Shown piece after piece: positions 1-10,701 of a DNA stretch of 64,000 bases (its first letter is position 1; each line of letters starts with the position of its first letter). The stretch is from positions 62,001 to 126,000 of the forward strand of contig NZ_BMGM01000002.1 in NCBI RefSeq assembly GCF_014640195.1. The letters are read 5' to 3'. Under the pieces are notes generated by a model. That model ran no database searches and had not been told where the DNA came from. It worked only from the letters and a program-made list of their open reading frames with translations. The translations under genes were made by a program, and so were the position numbers. This DNA comes from Psychroflexus planctonicus. GTDB taxonomy: Bacteria > Bacteroidota > Bacteroidia > Flavobacteriales > Flavobacteriaceae.

Positions 1-540
1 AGTATCTCTACTTCCTTCAAAAGGAGATTTTCTGCCACCAGTAGGATTGTCTTCTGGGTAGGATTCTGCAGTGGGTTCTTCGAAAGTGCTTCCGTCTTGT
101 GAAATCATAGATTTGAATTCTTCTTTAACATTGTCGTAATCAATATCAAATTTGGATAAAAGTTTAGTGATTGGGTCTTCGTTGTTTCTTAAAATACACA
201 ATAGCAAATGCGCTGTGTTAATTGAAGAACTTTGAAACAACTTAGCTTCCAAAAAAGAAGCCTTTAGAGCACGTTCTGCTTGTCGTGTTAAATGCAAATT
301 CTGATTTGTATTAATTTTTGAAGCAGAGAAGTCTGTTGGATTTAAAATCTCAACTTTTTTTCTCAATCTATTTAAGTCTACTTCAAATGTATTTAATATT
401 TCTACGGCTTTGCTTGTATCGTCTCTAAGCAAGCCTAACATTAAATGTTCTGTACCTATAAAATCATGCCCTAAGCGTAAAGCTTCTTCTTTGCTAAACG
501 AAATTACATCTTTTACTTTTGGTGAAAAATTATCGTCCAT
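1..540 (-). CDS. clpC: ClpC-type Clp protease ATP-binding subunit, N-terminal part (cut by window edge)
   Basis: The 180 visible residues start with MDDNFSPKVKDVISFSKEEA and contain two Clp N repeats (about residues 5-75 and 80-150), including the typical GHDFIGTEHLMLGLL and NTAHLLLCILR stretches. ClpC is an AAA+ unfoldase that feeds proteins to ClpP, and its N-domain binds substrates and adaptors. The ATPase modules lie outside the window. The start codon is the complement of 538-540. The gene is divergent from gyrA across a 226-bp gap. ClpA or ClpB are less likely because the N-domain wording is that of ClpC. Confidence 0.9.
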   Translation of the reverse strand, partial: MDDNFSPKVKDVISFSKEEALRLGHDFIGTEHLMLGLLRDDTSKAVEILNTFEVDLNRLRKKVEILNPTDFSASKINTNQNLHLTRQAERALKASFLEAKLFQSSSINTAHLLLCILRNNEDPITKLLSKFDIDYDNVKEEFKSMISQDGSTFEEPTAESYPEDNPTGGRKSPFEGSRDT

Positions 541-766
541 ATTTCAATCTTCATTTATTCTGAATTGTTCAAAAACAATACCAATATTATAATACACTAA
601 ATAACAAAAAAATAAATAAACAAGGTAGAAAACGATGCCAATATGGCATATTGTTGCTAATAAATTTTTGTTAACAAAAAACGCTGTTTTTAGCCTTTAG
701 TAGTGCCAAAATAGTGATTTTTTTATGTAAATTAGCAGCTTAAACAAATTAATTAAAATTTAATTT

Positions 767-3301
767 ATGGCAGACGGCGAACAGTTGATTCCGATTAATA
801 TAGAAGACGAAATGAAAACAGCTTACATTGATTACTCAATGTCTGTTATTGTTTCAAGAGCTTTACCCGATGTAAGGGATGGCTTAAAACCTGTACATAG
901 AAGGGTTTTGTTTGGAATGAATGAATTAGGTGTACTTTCCAATAGACCGCATAAAAAATCAGCAAGAATTGTAGGTGAGGTATTAGGTAAATATCACCCA
1001 CATGGAGATACTTCTGTTTATGATGCAATGGTGCGTATGGCCCAGGAATGGAGTATGCGTTATCAGCTTGTAGATGGGCAAGGTAACTTTGGTTCGGTTG
1101 ATGGAGACAGTCCAGCAGCTATGCGTTATACAGAAGCCAGAATGCGAAAGTTTAGCGAAGAGATGTTATCGGACATCGATAAAGAAACTGTAGATTATTC
1201 GTTAAATTTTGATGACACGCTAGAAGAACCTACTGTAATGCCAACTCGAGTTCCTAATTTGTTGGTGAATGGAGCAAGTGGTATTGCTGTTGGTATGGCT
1301 ACCAACATGGCTCCGCATAACTTAACTGAAGTTATAGATGGTACCATTGCTTACATAGATGACAATGATATAGAAATTGAAGGATTAATGGAGTACATTA
1401 AAGCTCCAGATTTTCCAACAGGAGGTACAATTTATGGCTATGATGGTGTTAGAGAAGCCTATAAAACGGGTCGTGGCCGCGTGGTTATGCGTGCAAAAGC
1501 CACTTTTGAAGAAGTAAAAGGGAAAGAATGCATTATAGTTACTGAAATTCCTTACCAAGTCAATAAAGCTGATATGATTAAGAAAACAGCAGACATGGTA
1601 AACGATAAGAAAATTGAAGGAATTTCTTTAATTCGTGACGAATCTGACCGTAATGGAATGCGGATAGTTTACATCTTGAAAAAAGATGCCGTTCCCAATG
1701 TGGTTTTAAACACATTATATAAGCATACAGCATTACAATCTTCTTTTAGTGTAAACAATATTGCCCTGGTAAAAGGTAGACCACAAATGTTGAATCTAAA
1801 AGATTTGATTCATTATTTTGTTGAACACAGACATGATGTAGTTACTCGAAGAACCAAATATTTACTTCGCAAAGCAGAAGAAAGAGCACACATTTTAGAA
1901 GGATTGATTATTGCTTCAGATAATATAGACGAAGTAATTAAAATTATTCGTGGTTCTTCTAACGCAGAAGAAGCAAGAGCAAGCTTAATTGAACGATTTG
2001 AGTTAACTGAAATTCAGGCCAAAGCAATCGTAGAAATGCGTTTAAGACAATTAACCGGTCTTGAGCAAGATAAACTACGTTCTGAATATGAAGAATTGAT
2101 GAAAACCATTGAAGACTTAAAAGATATTTTGGGTAGCGAAGAACGCCGTATGCAAATTATTAAAGACGAGCTACTAGAAATTAAGGAAAAGTATGGAGAT
2201 GAGCGCCGTTCTAATATTGAATATGCTGGTGGAGATTTAAGTATGGAAGACATGATTCCTAATGAACAAGTTGTGATTACAATTTCTCATGCAGGTTATG
2301 TAAAACGAACTTCCCTAACAGAATACAAAACACAAAGTAGAGGTGGAGTAGGTCAAAAAGCAACCACGACAAGAGATGAAGATTTTTCAGAATATCTTTT
2401 TGTAGGAACCAATCACCAATACATGATTTTCTTTACGCAAAACGGAAAATGTTTCTGGATGCGTGTTTTTGAAATACCCGAAGGTACAAAAGCTTCAAAA
2501 GGAAGAGCTATTCAAAACTTGATTAATATTGATCCCAACGATAAAATCAACGCCTTTATTTGTACACAAGATTTGAAAGATGAAGAATACGTAAATTCAA
2601 ATTATGTGTTAATGGCTACCAAAAAAGGCCAGGTTAAGAAAACTTCATTAGAACAATATTCAAGACCACGTACCAACGGAATTAATGCCATTACTATTAA
2701 AGATGGAGACGAATTGCTTTCGGCAGTATTAACCAATGGTGAGTCTGAAGTAATGCTTGCTTTAAAATCGGGTAAAGCCATTCGATTTGAAGAAAGCAAA
2801 ACTAGACCAATGGGAAGAAGCGCTTCTGGTGTTCGCGGAATTAGATTAGGAAATGACAAGGATGAAGTTGTTGGAATGATTACAGTTAACAATCCTAAAG
2901 AAGAAACCGTTTTAGTAGTTTCTGAAAACGGATATGGTAAACGTACATTTATAGACGACCCAGAATCTGGAGAGCCAATATACAGAACAACCAACCGTGG
3001 TGGTAAAGGAGTTAAAACCATATCAATAACGGAGAAAACAGGTAGCTTAGTAACTATTAAAAATGTTACTGATGCAGACGACTTAATGATTATTAAAAAA
3101 TCAGGTGTAGCTATACGCATGTCTATGCAAGAATTAAGAACCATGGGTAGAGCAACCCAAGGTGTGAGATTAATCAATTTAAAAGATGGAGATTCCATTG
3201 CAGCAGTTGCTAAAATTGCAATTGAAGATGAAGAAATTGAAGATATTAATGAAGGTGAAGAAACTTCACCAAATACAGACGAAACAAATTCAAATGAATA
3301 A
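767..3301 (+). CDS. gyrA: DNA gyrase subunit A
   Basis: The product has 844 residues, normal for GyrA. It begins with the conserved segment around [26 protein letters not shown]. The catalytic tyrosine is Y121 in [10 protein letters not shown], the residue that forms the covalent bond to DNA. The quinolone-determining segment reads [10 protein letters not shown], so Thr-Ser stands where E. coli has Ser83-Ala84. C-terminal beta-pinwheel blades follow, including a GGKGVK box near residue 749. The tail is acidic. GyrA works with GyrB to introduce negative supercoils. The gene is followed after 25 bp by a TPR gene, so they may be cotranscribed. Confidence 0.98.
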   Translation: MADGEQLIPINIEDEMKTAYIDYSMSVIVSRALPDVRDGLKPVHRRVLFGMNELGVLSNRPHKKSARIVGEVLGKYHPHGDTSVYDAMVRMAQEWSMRYQLVDGQGNFGSVDGDSPAAMRYTEARMRKFSEEMLSDIDKETVDYSLNFDDTLEEPTVMPTRVPNLLVNGASGIAVGMATNMAPHNLTEVIDGTIAYIDDNDIEIEGLMEYIKAPDFPTGGTIYGYDGVREAYKTGRGRVVMRAKATFEEVKGKECIIVTEIPYQVNKADMIKKTADMVNDKKIEGISLIRDESDRNGMRIVYILKKDAVPNVVLNTLYKHTALQSSFSVNNIALVKGRPQMLNLKDLIHYFVEHRHDVVTRRTKYLLRKAEERAHILEGLIIASDNIDEVIKIIRGSSNAEEARASLIERFELTEIQAKAIVEMRLRQLTGLEQDKLRSEYEELMKTIEDLKDILGSEERRMQIIKDELLEIKEKYGDERRSNIEYAGGDLSMEDMIPNEQVVITISHAGYVKRTSLTEYKTQSRGGVGQKATTTRDEDFSEYLFVGTNHQYMIFFTQNGKCFWMRVFEIPEGTKASKGRAIQNLINIDPNDKINAFICTQDLKDEEYVNSNYVLMATKKGQVKKTSLEQYSRPRTNGINAITIKDGDELLSAVLTNGESEVMLALKSGKAIRFEESKTRPMGRSASGVRGIRLGNDKDEVVGMITVNNPKEETVLVVSENGYGKRTFIDDPESGEPIYRTTNRGGKGVKTISITEKTGSLVTIKNVTDADDLMIIKKSGVAIRMSMQELRTMGRATQGVRLINLKDGDSIAAVAKIAIEDEEIEDINEGEETSPNTDETNSNE

Positions 3302-3326
3302 TTTATTAAACACAAAATTTAAACAA

Positions 3327-4589
3327 ATGAATACTAAACTTATAACACTTGGTCTTGCCTTGTTTTTGGGTTTCAATATGACGGCTCAAAAAAAAGAAGT
3401 GAAAAGTGCTGAGAAGGCAATGAAAGATAACAATTACGAAGAAGCCATTAAAGAACTTGATGCTGCTAAATCTGCTGGAATTTTAGATGAAAAGGATAAG
3501 TGGGTTGTACGTTATTATGTGGCTTTAGGTGATGCCTTATTTGGTCCTAAAGAAAATGGTACTAACGATATTGAGAAATTAGAAAAATCAGCTGAAGCCT
3601 ATAAAAAAGCGCTTGAAAAAGACGATTCTGAAACAGATGCAACAGATGGACTCTTTATGGTTAAAAACCAATTGGTGAATTCTGCAGTAGAAGATCAAAA
3701 CAAAAAAGATTTTTCTACGGCTAAAGAGAAACTATATAAATCTTATCAATTAGATAAAAATGATACCATTTATTTATACTACGCAGCCGGTAGTGCAATA
3801 AGTGCTCAAGAATTAGATGACGCAGTAAGTTATTACGAAGAACTTTTGGAGTTAGGTTTTGATGGTTCTAAGATGGAATATTTTGCAGTAAATAATGAAA
3901 CAGGGGAGAGAGAGAAGTTTGGAGATAAAGATTACAGAGATTTGATGGTAAGATCTGATAATTATTCCAAACCTGAAGATGTAAAGTCGCCTTCTGTTAA
4001 AGCTGAAATTGCTAAAAATACATCTAGACTTTATATTCAATTAGAGCAGCCAGAAAAGGCAATGGAAGCCATTGAAGTTGCAAAAGAAATGGATCCAGAC
4101 GATATTACTTTACTTCAAGCTGAAGCAGATTTATATTATCAATTAGGAGATGTTGAAAAGTATCAAGAATTGATGAATAATATTAAAGATAAAGCTCCTG
4201 ATGATGCAATGGTGTATTATAACTTAGGTGTTTCTGCTGAACAATTAGAAGATGAAGAAGCAGCTAAACAATTCTATGAAAAGTCAATTGAGCTAGATCC
4301 GGAATACGTTTATACCTATCTTAATTTAGCCAGATTAATTTTGTCTGAAGAAACAAAATTAGTAGAAGAAATGAATGAATTAGGGATGTCTGCAGCAGAC
4401 AATAAACGTTATGAGCAACTTAATAAGCAAAAGAAAGAGTTGTATGAAGAAGCATTGCCTTATTTAGAAAAAGCTTATAAGGTAGATTCAACCAACAAAG
4501 GTGTTATTCAAACTTTGATGAATATTCACTACCAGTTGGGCAATGATGATGAAGCTGAAAAAATGAAAAATGCACTTGAAGAATTGTAA
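3327..4589 (+). CDS. exported TPR-repeat protein
   Basis: The start is set at the ATG at 3327, because residues from there form a signal peptide (MNTKLITLGLALFLGFNMTAQ) cleaved before a charged stretch. The longer upstream reading frame is only overlap with gyrA. The mature part of about 400 residues is rich in charged helices with several TPR units (for example around AMVYYNLGVSAEQLEDEEAAKQFYEKSIELDPEY). The protein is probably periplasmic or outer-membrane associated and binds partners. It lies 25 bp after gyrA and ends at a strong terminator. Function is not known. Confidence 0.85.
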   Translation: MNTKLITLGLALFLGFNMTAQKKEVKSAEKAMKDNNYEEAIKELDAAKSAGILDEKDKWVVRYYVALGDALFGPKENGTNDIEKLEKSAEAYKKALEKDDSETDATDGLFMVKNQLVNSAVEDQNKKDFSTAKEKLYKSYQLDKNDTIYLYYAAGSAISAQELDDAVSYYEELLELGFDGSKMEYFAVNNETGEREKFGDKDYRDLMVRSDNYSKPEDVKSPSVKAEIAKNTSRLYIQLEQPEKAMEAIEVAKEMDPDDITLLQAEADLYYQLGDVEKYQELMNNIKDKAPDDAMVYYNLGVSAEQLEDEEAAKQFYEKSIELDPEYVYTYLNLARLILSEETKLVEEMNELGMSAADNKRYEQLNKQKKELYEEALPYLEKAYKVDSTNKGVIQTLMNIHYQLGNDDEAEKMKNALEEL

Positions 4590-4618
4590 TATTCTTTAAG
4601 TATATTAAATACTGAATT

Positions 4619-4652
4619 AAAAAGCCGTCTCAATCTTGAGACGGCTTTTTTT
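4619..4652. terminator. bidirectional rho-independent terminator
   Basis: The inverted repeat AAGCCGTCTCAA/TTGAGACGGCTT is followed by a T-run on the plus strand and preceded by an A-run, so it can end transcripts from both the TPR gene and the convergent gene to its right. Confidence 0.9.
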
Positions 4653-5049
4653 ATACCTTTTCAAAAAGTTGAATATTGCTTTTCAATCGTTCAATACAAA
4701 GGTTGTTTATCCTTTTATTGAAGGATTTATAATCTTTAGAATATTCCATATATTCTTCAATAGAAAATAAACCTATAAATACACCTTGAACTTGTCTTCT
4801 TAATTTAGCATCTTTTTTAACAGCTTCTTCAATATACTTTAGTTTATTCTCTAAGCTTAATTCGTAAAATTTATTCTTTCTATAATTAATGTATACTTTA
4901 AACATTTCAATGAGCAAATCATTTTGAAACTTTGCAATTGGTCTTAACGTTTTGTTTTGAAATGCTTCTGCACTTAAAGTATCACTATTTACTTTAGCAT
5001 TGCGAATAACAGGCCTTAATTCTAATAAGCTTTTTTCTCTATTTTCCAT
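4651..5049 (-). CDS. conserved small protein of flavobacteria, function unknown
   Basis: This is a 132-residue soluble protein beginning MENREKSLLELRPVIRNAK, with predicted helices throughout and a basic central part. It has no signal peptide or membrane segment. I recall similar proteins in flavobacteria that databases label glyoxalase, but no glyoxalase metal site can be seen, so I do not adopt that name. The stop codon touches the shared terminator at 4619-4652. It may be cotranscribed from the marC side, but the 100-bp gap leaves that open. Confidence 0.7.
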   Translation of the reverse strand: MENREKSLLELRPVIRNAKVNSDTLSAEAFQNKTLRPIAKFQNDLLIEMFKVYINYRKNKFYELSLENKLKYIEEAVKKDAKLRRQVQGVFIGLFSIEEYMEYSKDYKSFNKRINNLCIERLKSNIQLFEKV

Positions 5050-5149
5050 AAAGTGAAAGTATTAATCTTAATTCACTTTAAAAGTTCGTTTAAGTTAAAA
5101 ATTCACAAAAAATTGAAATGGTCCTAGAAGCAATTTTTTAAATGAATAC

Positions 5150-5785
5150 CTATTTTGCGATAATATCCTGAAAGATAGGTTTAAAACCACTCAAAAAGAA
5201 CTCAATAGCAATTACCATAATAATTAATCCCATTAATCTCATTAAAACATTATTTCCAGTGGTACCCAGTAATTTAATAATTTTAGTAGCACTCAATAAA
5301 ATGGCAAGTGTAATTGCAAAAACAACCAGGATTGCACCAAGTAAAACTAATTTAAAGTCTACGCCTCCAGCATCTTCCATCAAAACAATGGCATTAGTTA
5401 TGGCACCAGGACCAGTAATCATAGGTATGGCAAGTGGAGTAATAGAAATATCAGAAACATAGGTTTTAACTTCTTCAGGCTTTACTTTCACAGTCCCTAA
5501 TCTAGCTTGTAACATATCCATTCCCATTAAAAAGAAAATAATACCACCCACAACACGAAAACTGTTGACAGAAATTCCAAAAAAACTAAATAAAACTTGA
5601 CCTGAAAAAGCAAAGACAACCAGTGTTACAAAAGATGCTAAAATTGCTTTTTTAGCCGTTGCATTTCGATCGCTTTTATCCATTTCCTTAGTCATGGTCA
5701 TAAAAATAGGCATCACTCCCAAAGGGTTTATAATGGTAAAAAAAGTGGTAAAACACAAAATTCCAAAAGTGATATATTCTGTCAT
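5150..5785 (-). CDS. marC: MarC family integral membrane protein
   Basis: The 211 residues contain about six hydrophobic segments, arranged as in MarC/NAAT proteins. The family signature is visible in TFFTIINPLGVMPIFMTMT near the N-terminus and in ITPLAIPMITGPGAI (residues 116-130). It sits in the inner membrane. MarC was once linked to multiple antibiotic resistance, but that role was withdrawn and its substrate is uncertain; some relatives move amino acids. It is alone on its strand, between the small unknown gene and the alpha-glucan operon. Confidence 0.9.
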   Translation of the reverse strand: MTEYITFGILCFTTFFTIINPLGVMPIFMTMTKEMDKSDRNATAKKAILASFVTLVVFAFSGQVLFSFFGISVNSFRVVGGIIFFLMGMDMLQARLGTVKVKPEEVKTYVSDISITPLAIPMITGPGAITNAIVLMEDAGGVDFKLVLLGAILVVFAITLAILLSATKIIKLLGTTGNNVLMRLMGLIIMVIAIEFFLSGFKPIFQDIIAK

Positions 5786-6013
5786 TTTTTCAAAAATTTA
5801 AGCTTGCAAAAATAGGATTAAGTTTAATGCTCAGCAATAGCTTTTGGTTTAATTTTTTGCTTTTATTGCTCAGTATAAAACCTGTTTAGTGAGTTAACTT
5901 TATATTGATTAGATTGAATCCACAACAATAATTTAGTTGATAAACATATCTTTGAATAATTTCTATAATCTTAGCGACAACGATATAGTATCTTAAAAAG
6001 CTATTTAGTCATT

Positions 6014-6047
6014 AAAAAATATCCGAAAAATATCCGAAAAATATCCG
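6014..6047. repeat. three tandem copies of an 11-bp unit (AAAAATATCCG)
   Basis: The units lie at 6015-6025, 6026-6036 and 6037-6047, inside the 331-bp gap before the alpha-glucan operon. The period of one helical turn places the CCG step on one face of the DNA, which would fit a regulator site, but no regulator is known. The rest of the gap, 5786-6117, shows nothing else clear. Confidence 0.8.
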
Positions 6048-6117
6048 AATGTCTTAAATAATATTTAATTTGTGCTTTCAAATGAAAATGCTTTTAAACT
6101 AATCAATTCTGAATTTT

Positions 6118-7101
6118 ATGCAGATCAAAATTGCTGTGGCGGGTCCGATTCCTAGAGATACCATCGAAACCTTTAAAGGAGATGTTATTCAGAAATACGG
6201 ATGCATTTCTCACCCGAGTATTGCTTTAGCAAAATTGTTAGAAAACAAGGGGAAAGTTTATCCCATTGCTCATATTCATCAAAAAGACAAAAAAGCCATT
6301 CATGCTTTATTTCAAGATTACCCTTCAATAGATGTTAGCGGTCTTTCAGATGAAGCCAATCGGGGTACGGTTATTCATTTGAAATTTAAAGACCAAAATA
6401 ACCGAATAGAAAAGCAAACGGCTTTCATGCCGCCCATCACAGCAAAAGACGTTGAAAACTTTTTAGATGTAGATGCCTTTGTTTTTGTACCCATAACCGA
6501 TTTTGAAATTGCCTTAGATACTTTAAAATACATCAAGGCAAATTCTAAAGCAAAAATCATTTTCGATGCGCATGGTCCAACAACCTGCGTAAGTGTGCAT
6601 GGTAATCGCCACCGAAAGTTTTGGGTAGATATAGATTTATGGCTTCCGCATATCGATGTGTTAAAAATGAATTTAGAAGAATCTCAATCCTGCTTGCTTC
6701 AAAGCGAATACAAACAAGAAGAATTAGTTGCTTATCAAGAAGGAGAAATCGATCATTTAGATGAATTAGCAGAATACGTTTTACACAAAGGAGTAACCTT
6801 TTTATACGTCACACTCGATGCAGAAGGTTGTATGGAATACCATTTAGAAAATGGAAATGTGGTGAAGCATTTTACACCTTCAATTCAAGTAGATGAAGTA
6901 ATTGATACCACAGGTTGTGGCGACTCTTTTGCTGGTGGCCTAGCTTACGGTTTTGCAAAACTCAATGATGCAAAAGCAGCAGCCGAATATGCCAATATTT
7001 TTGGTGGATTGCGTACACAAGGTAAAACATTTTCGGTTTTTAAAAACCAAGAAGAAACAGAACAAATAAGAAAAGAATTTTATTTCCAAAACACTCCCTA
7101 A
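6118..7101 (+). CDS. PfkB family carbohydrate kinase
   Basis: The protein has 327 residues with the ribokinase fold. The C-terminal PfkB signature DTTGCGDSFAGGLAYGFA is complete, with the catalytic base D269. The N-terminal substrate half (residues 1-130) is less like ribokinase or fructokinase, so the sugar cannot be named. It is the first gene of a tight operon, 4 bp before glgE, so the substrate is probably a sugar made from or feeding the glucan pathway. The 11-bp triple repeat upstream may be part of its control region. Confidence 0.88.
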   Translation: MQIKIAVAGPIPRDTIETFKGDVIQKYGCISHPSIALAKLLENKGKVYPIAHIHQKDKKAIHALFQDYPSIDVSGLSDEANRGTVIHLKFKDQNNRIEKQTAFMPPITAKDVENFLDVDAFVFVPITDFEIALDTLKYIKANSKAKIIFDAHGPTTCVSVHGNRHRKFWVDIDLWLPHIDVLKMNLEESQSCLLQSEYKQEELVAYQEGEIDHLDELAEYVLHKGVTFLYVTLDAEGCMEYHLENGNVVKHFTPSIQVDEVIDTTGCGDSFAGGLAYGFAKLNDAKAAAEYANIFGGLRTQGKTFSVFKNQEETEQIRKEFYFQNTP

Positions 7102-7105
7102 TTTC

Positions 7106-9049
7106 ATGAAAAAGGAAAAAAGAAGATTAATTATAGAAAACATTAGTCCGTTAGTAAATAACGGCGAATTCCCCATAAAACGAGTTGTTGAAGAACAAGT
7201 TCATATAGAAGCTGATATTTTAGCAGATGGACATGATGTTCTTCAAGCAGAAATAGTGCATACTTCGCCTAAAGCGAAAGAAAAACAATACTACCGATTG
7301 CATTTAAAAGACAATGATCGTTTTGCTGGACATTTTCAAGTGAATCAACAAGGTTATCATACTTATTTTTTACAAGCTTGGATAGACCATCCACTTACTT
7401 GGCACAAAGGAATTACCGCAAAAATTGATAATCAAATAAACGTAAAAAGTGAATTGCTTGAAGGAGTAGACCATCTTAAAGCTTTAAAAAAACTGAATAA
7501 AGATAAAAATGACACGGCTTTCCTAAATCATTTAATTGAAATATTTCCGAAAGAAAGTCATTATGATGAAGCTTGTAATGAAGCCAAGTCACAATGTTTG
7601 TACGATTTGTTTTATCATTTTCCTACGCGAAAAAATGCCACAAAATCTGATAAATTTGAAATTGATGTAGATCGGAAAAAAGCGAGATTTAGTACTTGGT
7701 ACGAATTTTTTCCACGTTCTGCTGCTCAAAATGAAGAACGACACGCTAGCTTTAAAGATTGCGAAGAACGTTTGGCTCGCGTAGCAGAAATGGGATTTGA
7801 TACCTTGTATTTCCCACCCATTCATCCCATTGGAGAAGTAAACCGAAAAGGAAAAAACAACACCACCCAAGCCGAAAAAGGCGATACTGGTGTGCCTTGG
7901 GCAATTGGTTCAAAACACGGCGGACACAAAAGTATTCATCCTGAATTGGGTTCTGAAGAAGATTTTATTCATCTAATTCACCAAGCAGAACAACACGGAA
8001 TTGAAATTGCGATGGACATTGCTTTTCAGGCCGCTCCTGACCATCCGTATTTAAAAAATAATCCGGAGTGGTTTAAATTTAGACCTGACGGAAGCATTCA
8101 ATATGCTGAAAATCCACCGAAGAAATACCAAGATATTGTTAATTTCAACTTCGAGTGCGATGCCGCTGTAGAATTGTGGAATGAATTATTAAGTGTTGGA
8201 AAATATTGGGCTAAACGCGGAGTAAAAGTATTTAGAGTAGACAATCCACATACCAAATCTTTCCGTTTTTGGAACTTTTTTATTCGTTCCATCAAAGAAG
8301 AATATCCAGATACTATTTTCTTATCCGAAGCTTTTTCCAGACCAAAAATAATGCAGCAACTAGCTAAACAAGGCTTCAATCAAGGTTATACTTATTTTAC
8401 TTGGAGAACGCACAAGCATGAAATAATTGAATATGTAAACGAATTGACTAAAAGCAATATGCGGGAATATTTCCGACCTAATTTTTGGCCAAACACACCC
8501 GATATTAATCCATATCACTTGCAAGGTGCTAATGAAGCTATGCACATAATTCGCTATACGTTGGCGGCTACTTTGTCGAGTAATATTGGGATTTACGGAC
8601 CAGTTTTTGAATTTATGGCTTCAGATGCCATGCCAGGTAAAGAAGAATATTTAGATTCAGAAAAATACCAAATCCGTAAATGGGATTGGACGCATAAAAA
8701 CAAAGTCACCCATTTAATTTCAAAAATCAATCAACTTAGAAAAAATCATCCGGCGCTTCAACAAACCAACAATATTCAATTTTGCCCGATAGAAAATGAG
8801 CACTTAATCGGTTTTTATAAATGGAATGACGACCGAACCGATCAAATTTTGGTGGTAATTAACTTAGACCATCATTACAGCCAGCAAGGAACATTGCGTT
8901 TGCCTTTTGAAGAATTAAACATTCATCAAGGTACCGCGGTACAAATGAAAGATTTAATTACCGAAGCAGAATACCAATGGCAAAACGAATGGAATTATGT
9001 AGAACTTCACCCAAGTTTGGGCTTTCATATCTTTAAAATGAAATACTAA
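7106..9049 (+). CDS. glgE: alpha-1,4-glucan:maltose-1-phosphate maltosyltransferase
   Basis: This 647-residue GH13 enzyme moves maltosyl units from maltose-1-phosphate onto alpha-1,4-glucan chains. The N-terminal beta-sandwich (about 1-170) is followed by the catalytic barrel. Motifs seen include FARSTWYEFFPRS-like text near 195, DIAFQAAPDHP, the nucleophile D379 in VFRVDNPHTK, and the acid E408 in FLSEAFSRP. VDNPHTK is typical of GlgE rather than alpha-amylase. Its neighbours confirm the assignment: the maltokinase that makes the substrate begins on the last base of this gene, and the branching enzyme follows. Confidence 0.95.
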   Translation: MKKEKRRLIIENISPLVNNGEFPIKRVVEEQVHIEADILADGHDVLQAEIVHTSPKAKEKQYYRLHLKDNDRFAGHFQVNQQGYHTYFLQAWIDHPLTWHKGITAKIDNQINVKSELLEGVDHLKALKKLNKDKNDTAFLNHLIEIFPKESHYDEACNEAKSQCLYDLFYHFPTRKNATKSDKFEIDVDRKKARFSTWYEFFPRSAAQNEERHASFKDCEERLARVAEMGFDTLYFPPIHPIGEVNRKGKNNTTQAEKGDTGVPWAIGSKHGGHKSIHPELGSEEDFIHLIHQAEQHGIEIAMDIAFQAAPDHPYLKNNPEWFKFRPDGSIQYAENPPKKYQDIVNFNFECDAAVELWNELLSVGKYWAKRGVKVFRVDNPHTKSFRFWNFFIRSIKEEYPDTIFLSEAFSRPKIMQQLAKQGFNQGYTYFTWRTHKHEIIEYVNELTKSNMREYFRPNFWPNTPDINPYHLQGANEAMHIIRYTLAATLSSNIGIYGPVFEFMASDAMPGKEEYLDSEKYQIRKWDWTHKNKVTHLISKINQLRKNHPALQQTNNIQFCPIENEHLIGFYKWNDDRTDQILVVINLDHHYSQQGTLRLPFEELNIHQGTAVQMKDLITEAEYQWQNEWNYVELHPSLGFHIFKMKY

Positions 9050-10701
9050 TGGCTAGCAAAACTCCACCAAAACCAAAACATTCACTTGAATTTCCATTAA
9101 CTTGGGAAGAATTGATGAAATCTGTAGAGTTTCAAAAACAACTCTGCGGAGATGTTTTACAAGATTATATTTTACAGCAACGTTGGTACGGTGGTAAAGC
9201 AAGCAAGTTAAAATATATTGATGTATTGGATTATTTCAGCGTTCAAAATGAATCTGATTTATACTACGGTTTAGTCATAGAAGCCAATTATGTGGAAGCT
9301 TTTGTGCAAGATTATTTTTTACCTTTAGGTTTGGTGAAGCATCCCGATGCGGTTGATGGAAACATTATTGCACACATTAAATTAAATGAAGAAGAATTTT
9401 GGTTGGTCGATGCCAGTTTGTTAGAATCTTTTCGAAAAATGATTTTTGAAAAAATTACCGAAGGCAACAAAACCAAACACCAACATTTAGAATACAGACG
9501 CGGTAGAAAATGCTTGGACGATGATTATACGTCTTCCCGATTTTTAGGAGTGGAACAAAGCAATACTTCTGTAGTGTATAACGAAAAATACATTTTAAAA
9601 TTCTTCAGAAGACTATATGTAAACCACAATCCAGATTACGAATTGAGCAAATATTTGACCAACAAAGGTCAATTTGAAAATACTCCAGGTTATGCAGGAA
9701 GCATCACCTTAAAATTCAGTGATAAAAATGTAATGACCATTGCATTAATGCAAGAAATGATTCCCAATGAAGGTGATGCTTGGGATTATTTTTCAAAAAA
9801 CATTAGAAAAGGAATCCAAGCATTTAATGCTTCAAAAAGAGACCTAGCTAAAATTCAAAAACTGAGTCCGCTTCAACAGATCAATGAAAATGAAGTAGAT
9901 GCTCAACTTACAGAATTATTCGGTAAATCTTTTTTTGAAGACATTGAAACTTTGGCACATCGCACTGCAGAAATGCATGTTTCATTAGGGATGGAACGCA
10001 TTAATACTGAATTTACACCTTCGGGATATTCTTATGATTATACGGTTTGGTTAAAAAACAGATTGGTCTACATGTTGGATAACCGGATTAATTTATTAGA
10101 AAACAACCTGCATAAATTAGATGGTTTGGCATTAGACTTAGCACAAGCCTTACTGAGCAACAAAAAAGAAGTAAAAAAACGCTTCCTAGATTTTGATGAA
10201 AATCGCTTAAAAGGCGAACGCATTCGTGTTCATGGAGATTATCATTTAGGTCAAGTTTTGGTAAACGAACGCGATTTTTACATCATTGATTTTGAAGGCG
10301 AACCCGAAAGTACCATTCGAGACCGAAAAGTAAAGCAACCCCCTTTAAAAGATGTAGCCGGCATGTTTAGGTCTTTTAATTATGCCATTTATGCCAGTAT
10401 TTTCAATCATCAAGACGAACACAACAAAAGCATTGAAGAACATTTTGAACTAGCAGAATTACTTTATGACCAAATGGTCGGTGTATTTTTATATACGTAT
10501 ATAGATTATGTACAATCACATAATTTAAACATCGGTTACCGAAAAGAAATAGAATTCCTATTGCATTATTGCTTATTAGAAAAAGCCATTTACGAATTAG
10601 GATACGAATTGAACTCTCGCCCACGTTGGGCAATTATTCCATTAAAAGGAATTTCAAGCATTTTAAACCCAGAACAACATGAGTCAAGTACAAGTTTATA
10701 G
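9049..10701 (+). CDS. mak: maltokinase (maltose-1-phosphate forming)
   Basis: The 550-residue product has the aminoglycoside-phosphotransferase-like kinase fold of Mak/Pep2. Visible motifs are QQRWYGGKASKL in the N-terminal cap, the catalytic loop HGDYHLGQVLVNE (about residue 395), and the metal-binding DFEGEPE shortly after. It phosphorylates maltose with ATP to maltose-1-phosphate, the donor for GlgE. It overlaps glgE by one base and glgB by 23 bases, a sign of translational coupling. No trehalose synthase domain is fused to it, so maltose must come from elsewhere, for example from the GH31 enzyme or uptake. Confidence 0.93.
   Translation: MASKTPPKPKHSLEFPLTWEELMKSVEFQKQLCGDVLQDYILQQRWYGGKASKLKYIDVLDYFSVQNESDLYYGLVIEANYVEAFVQDYFLPLGLVKHPDAVDGNIIAHIKLNEEEFWLVDASLLESFRKMIFEKITEGNKTKHQHLEYRRGRKCLDDDYTSSRFLGVEQSNTSVVYNEKYILKFFRRLYVNHNPDYELSKYLTNKGQFENTPGYAGSITLKFSDKNVMTIALMQEMIPNEGDAWDYFSKNIRKGIQAFNASKRDLAKIQKLSPLQQINENEVDAQLTELFGKSFFEDIETLAHRTAEMHVSLGMERINTEFTPSGYSYDYTVWLKNRLVYMLDNRINLLENNLHKLDGLALDLAQALLSNKKEVKKRFLDFDENRLKGERIRVHGDYHLGQVLVNERDFYIIDFEGEPESTIRDRKVKQPPLKDVAGMFRSFNYAIYASIFNHQDEHNKSIEEHFELAELLYDQMVGVFLYTYIDYVQSHNLNIGYRKEIEFLLHYCLLEKAIYELGYELNSRPRWAIIPLKGISSILNPEQHESSTSL

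Noticed and set aside
2602-3315. 237-residue minus-strand frame inside gyrA
   Set aside because: It is Ser/Leu/Pro-rich antisense of a strong coding gene with no family pattern.
3186-3326. N-terminal extension of the TPR gene
   Set aside because: It overlaps gyrA in another frame and would hide a clear signal peptide starting at 3327.
4651-5049. Glyoxalase name for the small flavobacterial protein
   Set aside because: No glyoxalase metal-binding pattern can be seen in the sequence.
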